This document shows positions 1 to 7,559 of a stretch of DNA of 9,151 bases, one piece after another (the first letter of the stretch is position 1; each line of letters opens with the position of its first letter). A program made the translations under genes and the position numbers. The notes below the pieces were generated by a model. The model did no database searches, was not told the origin of the DNA, and saw nothing but the letters and a program-made list of their open reading frames with translations. The stretch is from positions 1 through 9,151 of the forward strand of contig DATFPQ010000197.1 in assembly GCA_035264765.1 (NCBI GenBank). Reading direction: 5' to 3'. Source of the stretch: DATFPQ01 sp035264765. GTDB lineage: Bacteria; Actinomycetota; Actinomycetes; Actinomycetales; Angustibacteraceae.

Positions 1-12
1 CATGGCGCCACG

Positions 13-1643
<1,631 letters not shown>

Positions 1644-1647
<4 letters not shown>

Positions 1648-3122
1648 GCGAGAAGCGGCGCGGCCTCGGCCGTGGCCTGGGCGCCCTGATCCCGACGGCA
1701 CCGGCCGCCGGACGGATCGACCGTCCGGTCGACGTCTTCTTCCCGGAGCCGTCTGACGGTGCCGACGTCGACCGCTCGGCGGCCGCGTTGGCGGTGGATG
1801 CTCGCGTGGGCCAGCCGAACGGTCGGGGCACCGACGGGGCCCCCGTGACGGAAGTGCCGCACACGAACGAACCTCACGCGCACGAGACGACGGATCGCGC
1901 TGCGGCGGAGGAAGCCAACGCGACCCCCATGACGGAACCAGCCGGGGCTGGCGACGAGTGGGCGAGCGACGTGGTCGGCGCGCGGGCCTCTGAGCCGGGC
2001 GGCTCTGAGCCGGGCGGCTCGCAGTCGGGTGGCTCGCAGTCGGGTGGCTCGCAGTCGGGTGACTCTCAACGGGGCGCCTCGGAGTTGGGCGACTCCGATG
2101 TGCGGCAGCGACCGGACGACGTTTCACGGGAAACGGCCACGGTTGCTCCCGAACCTTCCGACCCGGACGTGGCAAGGCCGTACCAGCCTGCGCCCGCGGA
2201 CAGCACGCCTGACGACGAGCTGGTCCCCGTTCCGGGTGCACGGTTCGCGGAGCTGCCGATCGAGTCGGTGTCGGCGAACCCCCGCCAGCCGCGGACGGTG
2301 TTCGACGAGGACGACATGGCCGAGCTGGCGCACTCGGTCGCCGAGATCGGAGTTCTACAACCGATCGTCGTCCGGCCGGTCGAGTCGGCCGCCGATGGGT
2401 CTGCTCGGTTCGAGCTGGTCATGGGCGAAAGGCGGTGGCGAGCGAGCCAACAGGCAGGTCTCGCGACGGTGCCGGCGATCATCCGCGAGACCGGCGACGA
2501 CGAGCTCCTCCGCGATGCGTTGCTGGAGAACTTGCACCGCAGCCAGCTGAACCCGCTGGAGGAGGCGGCCGCGTACGCGCAGCTGCTCGAGGACTTCGGC
2601 TGCACGCACGACGTCCTGGCGACCCGGATCGGCCGCTCCCGACCGCAGATCTCGAACACCCTGCGGCTGTTGCGCCTGCCCCCGCTGGTGCAGCGCCGGG
2701 TGGCGGCCGGCGTGCTGACCGCCGGACACGCACGTGCGCTGCTGGGTCTGGACGATGGAGCGGCGATCGAGCGACTCGCGCAGCGGGTTGTCGCGGAGGG
2801 ACTCTCGGTCCGAGCGGTCGAGGAGATCGTCGCGCTCGGTGGAGACGACACGCCGGCGCGCCGACCGCGGGCTCCGCGCGCCGGCACGCGGCATGCCTCG
2901 TTGGACGAGCTGGCGCAACGGCTGTCGGACCGCTTCGACACGCGGGTTCAGATCGCGCTCGGCCGGCGCAAGGGCCGGCTGAGCGTGGAGTTCGCCAGCG
3001 TGGAGGACCTGAACCGCATCCTGGAGCTGCTGGCGCCCGGCGATGCGGCGGCACTTGGCCGCGACGATGGGGGTTCGGGCGACATCGGCCCCGGCGGGAG
3101 CGGTCGCGAGGACGTCGCTTAG
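1644..3122 (+). CDS. parB: Chromosome partitioning protein ParB (Spo0J family) with expanded linker
   Basis: ParB is the CTP-dependent clamp that loads at parS, spreads, and stimulates ParA. The GTG start at 1644 is supported by GGAG (1632-1635) eight bases upstream, by the four-base overlap with parA, and by the conserved N-terminal motif RRGLGRGLGALIP (residues 5-17), the ParA-contacting peptide. A low-complexity linker fills about 18-195 and contains a pentapeptide repeat array and one parS-like site. The N-terminal domain follows: NPRQPR at 212-217, the CTP-binding GERRWRA at 261-267 and ENLHR at 295-299. The helix-turn-helix is at about 321-342 and the dimerisation domain at about 415-464. 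At 492 residues it is far longer than the usual 300-350, all of it in the linker. The frame is open far upstream of 1644, but that part is a shadow of parA. It probably shares a transcript with parA. Confidence 0.95.
1989..2093 (+). repeat. Seven tandem 15-bp units in parB (pentapeptide repeat)
   Basis: Seven in-frame units encode Ser-(Glu/Gln)-x-Gly-(Gly/Asp/Ala). Units 1 and 2 are identical (TCTGAGCCGGGCGGC) and units 3 and 4 are identical (TCGCAGTCGGGTGGC); unit 5 differs from these by one base, and units 6-7 have diverged. The array lies in the linker between the ParA-contacting peptide and the CTP-binding domain and looks like a recently expanding minisatellite. Confidence 0.9.
2121..2134. 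promoter_or_regulatory. parS: parS-like ParB-binding site, inside parB (CGG centre)
   Basis: GTTTCACGGGAAAC is identical in all 14 bases to the site at 643-656 and again reads Val-Ser-Arg-Glu-Thr. It lies in the low-complexity linker of parB just after the pentapeptide repeats, so it adds no constraint on the folded domains. Confidence 0.7.
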
Positions 3123-3161
3123 GCCGTCGGCTGAGCACGTTCACGGCTGTCCGTGCAGACC

Positions 3162-3177
3162 CTTCCCCGAGGGGAGG
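3162..3177 (+). terminator. Candidate parAB terminator hairpin
   Basis: CTTCCCC (3162-3168) pairs with GGGGAGG (3171-3177) with one G-U pair around a tight GA turn, and CAG/CTG can extend the stem through a bulge. It starts 40 bp after the parB stop. No T-run follows, as is common in high-GC actinobacteria, so it may act weakly or only protect the RNA end. Confidence 0.4.
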
Positions 3178-3186
3178 CTGCGGTCG

Positions 3187-3192
3187 TACTAT
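3187..3192 (+). promoter_or_regulatory. Possible -10 element for the acetyltransferase gene
   Basis: TACTAT is the most AT-rich hexamer in the 171-bp gap after parB and resembles a housekeeping -10. No recognisable TTGACA-like -35 lies 16-19 bp upstream; that position is taken by the hairpin. Transcription from here would give a leader of about 95 bases. Confidence 0.2.
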
Positions 3193-3293
3193 CGCCCGGG
3201 CCGGTCGGCAGCAACCCGAGGAGAGGGACGGTAATCGCGGGTGACGCAAGTCGGTCGAGAAGGCGGCACGTCGCCGTCGGGTAGGGCGGTCCG

Positions 3294-3953
3294 GTGACTG
3301 GCCGCAACCTCGTTCCACTGACCCTCGATACGCTCGACCAGCTGCCCGCGCGCTGTCGCGAGTGCGTCTTCTGGGAGCTGGACCCGGTCGCGGCCGGGCA
3401 GGCCTGCCGCGCGGGGACGACGGCGTTCGAGAAGGAGGCGTGGCTGTCCGCCGCGCTGCTGGAGTGGGGCTCCGTCGGGCGGATCGCGTTGGTCGACGAG
3501 GTGCCGGCGGGGCACCTGATGTATGCGCCGCCCCACCTGGTGCCGCGCTCGGTCGCCTTCCCCACCTCCCCCGTGAGCGGGGACGCGGTCCTGCTCATGG
3601 GCGGCCAGGTGCTCACCGAGTTCGGCGGCGGCGGGATCGGCCGGATGCTGGTCCAGGGAGTCGCCAAGGACCTCACCCGGCGCGGGGTCCGGGCGATCGA
3701 GGCGTTCGGGCTGGCCGGTGAGCAGCTGGACCCGGTGCAGCGGGCCGCCGTGCACTCGCGTGGACCCGAGCACGGTTGCGTGCTGCCGGCGGACTTCCTG
3801 CTCGCCGTGGGGTTCAAGACCGTGCGTCCGCATCACCGCCATCCCCGGCTTCGCCTCGACCTGCGCACTGCCCTGTCGTGGCGCGAGGACGTGGAGCAGG
3901 CCATCGACCGCCTGTTGGGCTCGGTTCGCCAGCCGGTGCTGACCAAGGGCTGA
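3294..3953 (+). CDS. GNAT-family N-acetyltransferase, orphan next to parB
   Basis: A predicted cytosolic acetyl-CoA-dependent acetyltransferase of 219 residues; its substrate is unknown. The GTG start is forced, because an in-frame TAG lies four codons upstream (3282-3284) and no other start follows nearby. AGGG at 3283-3286 is a weak ribosome binding site seven bases away. The N-terminus has CRECVFWEL (21-29), a Cys-x-x-Cys pattern that I recall from the actinobacterial family found at this position (Rv3916c-like). Residues 111-120 (GGGGIGRMLV) fit the acetyl-CoA pyrophosphate loop, followed by a helix and IEAFGLAGE. In the usual Q/R-x-x-G-x-G pattern the first position is Gly111 here. It sits 171 bp after parB and converges on cwlM. 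The position is conserved in relatives, which hints at a link with segregation or envelope work, but that is inference. Confidence 0.8.
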   Translation: MTGRNLVPLTLDTLDQLPARCRECVFWELDPVAAGQACRAGTTAFEKEAWLSAALLEWGSVGRIALVDEVPAGHLMYAPPHLVPRSVAFPTSPVSGDAVLLMGGQVLTEFGGGGIGRMLVQGVAKDLTRRGVRAIEAFGLAGEQLDPVQRAAVHSRGPEHGCVLPADFLLAVGFKTVRPHHRHPRLRLDLRTALSWREDVEQAIDRLLGSVRQPVLTKG

Positions 3954-4049
3954 TCGGATATCCCGCCGGGCAGTCCCGCCCTATACCGCGAGATCCGTTG
4001 CCTGATATGTATGGCTGTCCGCGTCTGCGGGCCTACAGCGTCTGAAGTA

Positions 4050-4091
4050 CCGCACATCTGCGGCACAACGGGCGCCCGCGGCGCGGTGCCC
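4050..4091. terminator. Candidate two-way terminator between convergent genes
   Basis: Two hairpins sit side by side in the 153-bp gap between the acetyltransferase and cwlM stops. The first is CCGCA (4050-4054)/TGCGG (4059-4063). The second is GGGCGCC (4070-4076)/GGTGCCC (4085-4091), with one wobble pair. Converging transcripts would both run into them. No T-run is present on either strand. Confidence 0.4.
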
Positions 4092-4106
4092 TGTACCGAG
4101 AGCGAC

Positions 4107-5255
4107 TCAGGAACGCCGGGCGCGGGCGAGCACGTCGTCCACGCGCATCGTCCCGGTGGTGGCCTCGTCGTCCTGCAGGTACATGCGCTGGATGGCGACG
4201 ACGATCGCCTCGGCGAGCGTGTCGCGGAATGCCGGCTCGGACAGTCGTCGTGCGTCGCCAGGGTGGGAAAGGTGCCCCACCTCGACCCGGACCGCAGGCA
4301 TGGCCGTGTGCCGCAGCAGCTCCCAGGTACGAGGGTGCGTTCGGCAGTCGACCAGGTCGGTGCGCGCGCAGATCTCGCGCTGAACCAGTGAGGCCAGCCG
4401 CTCACCCATCGCCGACCAGGCGCTGCCACCGTCGGGTGCGCCGTAGAAGAAGGTTGCCACCCCACTGGCCTGCGGGCTGCTCGGCAGCGACTCGCAGTGC
4501 AGTGACACCAGCAGGTCGGCGTTTAGGGCGTTGGCGAGGTGAGCCCGCTCGTACGGGTCCGGGTCGCCGTGGACGCCACGCGTCAGCACGACCTGGACCC
4601 CACCCGCGGCGAGGCGTCCCTCGATCCGCCGGGCGAGGTCGAGGGTGATCTCGCCCTCGGTCAGCCCGTCGACGTCGCGGCCCGGGGACGCCTTGGAACC
4701 GCCGGGATCCAGGACGACGACCCGACCGTTCAGGCTCGGGCCGGCCGAGCGGACGGCGTCGGCCTCGCGCAGGATGTGCGGCGCACCCCCGCTCACGGAG
4801 CGGCCCAGCTGCGCGAGGGCCCGCAGCGTCTTGGGACCGACCAGGCCGTCGGCGGGCAGCCCGACGCCGCGCTGAAGCTCGCGGACGGCACCGTCGGTCA
4901 GGGTGCCGAAGACCCCGTCGACCCGGCCGCAGGAGAAGCCGAGGCTGAGCAGCCGGTCCTGCAGCGCGGCGACGTCGTCGCCCATCGTGAGGTGACCGGG
5001 GGTGTGCAGCAGGATCCGGTCGCCGAGCATCCAGCGCGCGCCGTCCAGGGTCCGGTAGGTCTGCGGCCCGACGATCCCGTCGACGAGGAGGCCGCGGCGC
5101 TGCTGGAAGCTCCGGACGGCGCGCTCGACCTCCTCGTCGAACACCTCGGGACTCTCGGCAAAACCCTGCAGGTCGCCGGTGGCGACGAGACGCTCGCGAA
5201 CAGCGGCGACCGCCGGGCCACTGCTCCCGACGCGCAGCAACGGGGTCGCGCTCAT
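4107..5255 (-). CDS. cwlM: CwlM-type N-acetylmuramoyl-L-alanine amidase homologue, probably non-catalytic
   Basis: A 382-residue protein with two N-terminal peptidoglycan-binding repeats (about 6-72 and 88-150) and a C-terminal Amidase_3 domain (about 178-358). There is no signal peptide, which fits a cytosolic protein. In active amidases the first zinc ligand is the His of DPGHGG; here the motif reads DPGGSK (183-188), so that His is missing. Glu200, His253 (SLHCES) and Glu325 (RVEVGHLS) are kept. Mycobacterial CwlM is known as a cytosolic, PknB-phosphorylated activator of MurA rather than a hydrolase, and this protein fits that type. A Thr-rich tail (Thr366, Thr367, Thr369) lies where mycobacterial CwlM is phosphorylated. 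The ATG at 5255 is preceded by a strong GGAGGGGGAG stretch. It follows trxA by 26 bp and is likely its operon partner. Confidence 0.9.
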   Translation of the reverse strand: MSATPLLRVGSSGPAVAAVRERLVATGDLQGFAESPEVFDEEVERAVRSFQQRRGLLVDGIVGPQTYRTLDGARWMLGDRILLHTPGHLTMGDDVAALQDRLLSLGFSCGRVDGVFGTLTDGAVRELQRGVGLPADGLVGPKTLRALAQLGRSVSGGAPHILREADAVRSAGPSLNGRVVVLDPGGSKASPGRDVDGLTEGEITLDLARRIEGRLAAGGVQVVLTRGVHGDPDPYERAHLANALNADLLVSLHCESLPSSPQASGVATFFYGAPDGGSAWSAMGERLASLVQREICARTDLVDCRTHPRTWELLRHTAMPAVRVEVGHLSHPGDARRLSEPAFRDTLAEAIVVAIQRMYLQDDEATTGTMRVDDVLARARRS

Positions 5256-5281
5256 CTCCCCCTCCGTTCTGCCGGTGACGC

Positions 5282-5608
5282 TCAGCCGATGTAGTCGGAC
5301 AGCTCCCGCACGATGACCGGCTTCGGCCGGGCACCGGTGATCGACTTCACCAGCTCACCCTTGACGTAGACGTTCAGCGTCGGAAGGCCGGTCACGCCGT
5401 ACCGCGCCGCCACCGCGGGGTTCTCGTCGGTGTTGATCTTCACGACGTCGATCTTGTCCGCGTGCTCGCCGGCCAGCTCGTCCAGGATCGGCGACATCGC
5501 CTTGCACGGCTGGCACCAGGGGGCCCAGAAGTCCACCACGACCGGCTTTTCGCTGGCCAGGACGTCGGTGTCGAAGCTGTCGTCGGTGATGCTGCGCGTG
5601 GTGCCCAC
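5282..5608 (-). CDS. trxA: Thioredoxin with atypical Cys-Gln-Pro-Cys active site
   Basis: A 108-residue cytosolic thioredoxin, a disulfide reductant recharged by the thioredoxin reductase encoded upstream. The fold markers are present: VVVDFWAPW at 23-31, Cys32 and Cys35, Lys36, and cis-Pro76 in TGLPTLNVY. The active site is WCQPCK (31-36), where almost all classical thioredoxins have WCGPCK; I checked the codons (TGC CAG CCG TGC) on the minus strand. The GTG start at 5608 has AGGAG seven bases upstream. It corresponds to mycobacterial trxC. A 124-bp gap with a hairpin and a tandem repeat separates it from trxB, and cwlM follows 26 bp downstream. Family assignment is firm; how Gln33 changes its redox behaviour is unknown. 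Confidence 0.95.
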   Translation of the reverse strand: MGTTRSITDDSFDTDVLASEKPVVVDFWAPWCQPCKAMSPILDELAGEHADKIDVVKINTDENPAVAARYGVTGLPTLNVYVKGELVKSITGARPKPVIVRELSDYIG

Positions 5609-5625
5609 GGGGGTGCTCCTCGGTG

Positions 5626-5661
5626 TCGGAATTAGAGATCGTGTCGCAAGTAGGGATCGTG
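5626..5661 (-). repeat. Imperfect 18-bp tandem repeat upstream of trxA
   Basis: On the plus strand TCGGAATTAGAGATCGTG (5626-5643) is followed directly by TCGCAAGTAGGGATCGTG (5644-5661), 15 of 18 identical. It lies 18-53 bases upstream of the trxA start and is more AT-rich than its surroundings. It could be a doubled operator, part of a promoter, or a chance duplication. Confidence 0.6.
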
Positions 5662-5709
5662 CTCAGGTGCGGGCCACGGTCGGCCGGGTTTGAAGGCCGT
5701 CGAGCGGTG

Positions 5710-5729
5710 CTGCGAGCAGTCTGCCGCAG
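5710..5729 (-). terminator. Hairpin just downstream of trxB
   Basis: CTGCG (5710-5714) and CGCAG (5725-5729) enclose GCA/TGC with a one-base bulge, making an eight-pair stem with a three-base loop. It begins a few bases after the trxB stop on the minus strand. It may be a partial terminator or processing site that sets trxB and trxA to different levels. Confidence 0.35.
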
Positions 5730-5732
5730 GGC

Positions 5733-6704
5733 TCAGACAGCCACCTCCTCGCGCACCGGGACGGCGTCGTCCGCCCGGGCCGCGAGGTAGCGCTCGGCGT
5801 CCAGGGCCGCCACGCAGCCCGATCCGGCCGCCGTGATGGCCTGCATGTACTCGTGATCCACCACGTCGCCACAGGCGAAGACGCCGGGCAGCGAGGTGCG
5901 AGAGCTACGGCCGTCGACGGCCACGAACCCGTTCGGCGTCAGCTGGACCTGGTCGGCGAACAGCTCGGTGCGGGGGTCGTGACCAATCGCGACGAACACG
6001 CCGGTGACGTCGAGCTGGGACTGCTCGCCCGTGACCGTGTCACGCAGCACCACGCCGCTCGCCTTGTTCTGGCCCAGGATGTCGACCACCTGGCTGTTCC
6101 AGCGGAAGCTGATCTTGTTGTTGGTGAAGGCGCGGTCCTGCATCACCTTGGAGGCCCGAAGCTCGTCGCGACGGTGGATGATCGTGACCGACCGGGCGAA
6201 CTTGGTGAGGAACGTCGCCTCCTCCAGCGCCGAGTCGCCACCCCCCACCACGGCGATGTCCTGGTCGCGGAAGAAGAAGCCGTCACAGGTGGCGCACCAG
6301 GAGACGCCGCGGCCGGAGAGCCGCTTCTCGTTCTCCAGCCCGATCTCACGGTACGCCGAGCCGGTCGCCAGGATCACCGTGTGGGCGGTGTGGCTGGTGC
6401 CGCGCCCGGTGGTGACCCGCTTCAGGTCGCCGATCAGCGAGACGTCCACGACGTCGTCGGTCACCAGCTCGGCGCCGAAGCGCTCAGCCTGCGCGCGCAT
6501 CTGCTCCATCAGGTCCGGGCCTAGAATCCCGTCCCGGAAGCCGGGGTAGTTCTCGACCTCGGTGGTGTTCATCAGGGCGCCGCCGAAGCTGATCGAGCCC
6601 TCGAACACCAGCGGCCGCAGGTTGGCGCGCGCCGCGTAGACCGCAGCCGTGTACCCCGCGGGGCCGGAGCCGATGATGATCACGTCTCGGACGTCGTCGC
6701 TCAC
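5733..6704 (-). CDS. trxB: Thioredoxin-disulfide reductase
   Basis: A 323-residue NADPH-dependent flavoenzyme that reduces thioredoxin. It has the FAD-binding GSGPAG (12-17), the redox-active CATC (137-140), the NADPH-binding GGGDSA (154-159) with HRRDELR (177-183) recognising the 2'-phosphate, and the C-terminal FAD motif GVFACGDV (274-281). The length is normal for low-molecular-weight TrxB. I chose GTG at 6704 because GAAGG lies seven bases upstream and the conserved N-terminus begins there. An in-frame ATG at 6761 would add 19 unconserved residues and lie inside the candidate promoter. The gene follows rsmA after a 114-bp gap that holds a SigR/SigH-type promoter, so it is likely induced by thiol oxidation together with trxA. 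It corresponds to mycobacterial trxB2. Confidence 0.96.
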   Translation of the reverse strand: MSDDVRDVIIIGSGPAGYTAAVYAARANLRPLVFEGSISFGGALMNTTEVENYPGFRDGILGPDLMEQMRAQAERFGAELVTDDVVDVSLIGDLKRVTTGRGTSHTAHTVILATGSAYREIGLENEKRLSGRGVSWCATCDGFFFRDQDIAVVGGGDSALEEATFLTKFARSVTIIHRRDELRASKVMQDRAFTNNKISFRWNSQVVDILGQNKASGVVLRDTVTGEQSQLDVTGVFVAIGHDPRTELFADQVQLTPNGFVAVDGRSSRTSLPGVFACGDVVDHEYMQAITAAGSGCVAALDAERYLAARADDAVPVREEVAV

Positions 6705-6751
6705 GTCGGACCCTTCGAAATGCCGGAGGCAGTGGACCAGGTGCTCGCCAG

Positions 6752-6781
6752 GAGAACCCATCGTACGGTCGCGGTGTTCCC
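6752..6781 (-). promoter_or_regulatory. SigR/SigH-type promoter of trxB
   Basis: On the minus strand GGGAAC (6781-6776) is followed by exactly 18 bases and then GTT (6757-6755). This fits the thiol-stress ECF consensus GGAA(T/C)-N18/19-GTT used by Streptomyces SigR and mycobacterial SigH. It lies in the rsmA-trxB gap and predicts a 5' leader of about 40-45 bases before the GTG at 6704. trxBA and trxB2-trxC are known targets of SigR and SigH in those genera. Confidence 0.6.
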
Positions 6782-6818
6782 CAGCCGGGACCGACGGGAC
6801 CGGGGTCGACGCCGGCCG

Positions 6819-7559
6819 TCAGGGCATCGGCGCGGAGGCCAGCCGGGTGGCGGCTCCGGGTCGACAGTCCTGGTCGGCGACCACGACCTCGCGGCCGGAG
6901 CGACCGGTTACCACCAGGACCACGGCGGGGCGGCCCTCGTAGGTGCCGAGATCCGCGGCGAGCAGGCTGCCCGCCGCGGCGCCGACCGCCCTCAGGCAGG
7001 CGCTGAGTGCCGTGGAGTCCATCAGGAGTCCTGCAGCCCCGGGCCGCTCGGCCGCGGGCGGAGGACTCGGTGCCAGCAGGGCCGCCGCCTGACGGACCAG
7101 GTCGGCGCGCCGGTACGGCGTGCCACTCGCGTAGACCCGGCCGCTCGTGTCCGGCGCGACGCCGCGGGCACCGTCCCCGGACGTCCTTTCCGGGGAGGCG
7201 CTGCTGCCGGCAACCGACGCGGAAGTGGAGGTCGCCGAGGTGTCGGACGCCAGCTGCGACACGACCGCGCCCCCGCCGGCGAGCACGACGGCCGCGGCGG
7301 CGGCCAGCCACAGCGGGCGGTGCTGCGGGCGGCGAGGGGTGATCGGGACGACGGACGCCCCGGCCGCGGGCGTGCGCCCGGCATCCTGCTCCTGCAGCGT
7401 CCGCAGCGTGCGCGTGATCCGGTCGACGACGTCGGGCGGCACCGGGCCAGGGTCTGGCAGGGACGACAGCAGGGCGCGGACCTCTCGCTGCTCCGCCAGG
7501 GCGTCGGCGTCCAGGTGGTCGTCGAAGACGTCGTCGTCGAAGGGGTCGCGGTTGCTCAC
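6819..7559 (-). CDS. rsmA: Anti-sigma-M factor RsmA-like membrane protein
   Basis: A 246-residue single-pass membrane protein expected to hold SigM inactive. The acidic N-terminus (about 1-80) is the predicted cytosolic sigma-binding part. It has no His-x3-Cys-x2-Cys zinc motif, so it is not a classic ZAS anti-sigma factor. A transmembrane helix spans about 83-103 (PLWLAAAAAVVLAGGG). A Ser/Thr/Ala-rich linker leads to an exported domain with LVRQAAALL (154-162), SACLRAVGA (186-194), TYEGRPAVVLVV (206-217) and DQDC (229-232). Its only two cysteines, Cys188 and Cys232, lie in that domain. The GTG start at 7559 overlaps the sigM stop (GTGA) and has AAGGAG seven bases upstream. An open frame extends to 8000 but overlaps sigM and is a shadow. 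Assignment rests on position after sigM, topology and the C-terminal domain, which I recall from the Rv3912 family. Confidence 0.85.
   Translation of the reverse strand: MSNRDPFDDDVFDDHLDADALAEQREVRALLSSLPDPGPVPPDVVDRITRTLRTLQEQDAGRTPAAGASVVPITPRRPQHRPLWLAAAAAVVLAGGGAVVSQLASDTSATSTSASVAGSSASPERTSGDGARGVAPDTSGRVYASGTPYRRADLVRQAAALLAPSPPPAAERPGAAGLLMDSTALSACLRAVGAAAGSLLAADLGTYEGRPAVVLVVTGRSGREVVVADQDCRPGAATRLASAPMP

Noticed and set aside
3279..3286. GGGTAGGG, resembling an E. coli FtsK-orienting octamer
   Set aside because: A single copy in a high-GC sequence is expected by chance, and the actinobacterial translocase motif may differ.
3181..3293. Leader before the acetyltransferase as a riboswitch
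   Set aside because: I compared it by eye with the TPP, SAM-IV, c-di-GMP and c-di-AMP consensus patterns and found only short local likeness, not a full set of conserved loops.
6705..6761. ATG at 6761 as the trxB start
   Set aside because: It adds 19 residues unlike any TrxB, lies inside the candidate promoter, and GTG 6704 has a good ribosome binding site.
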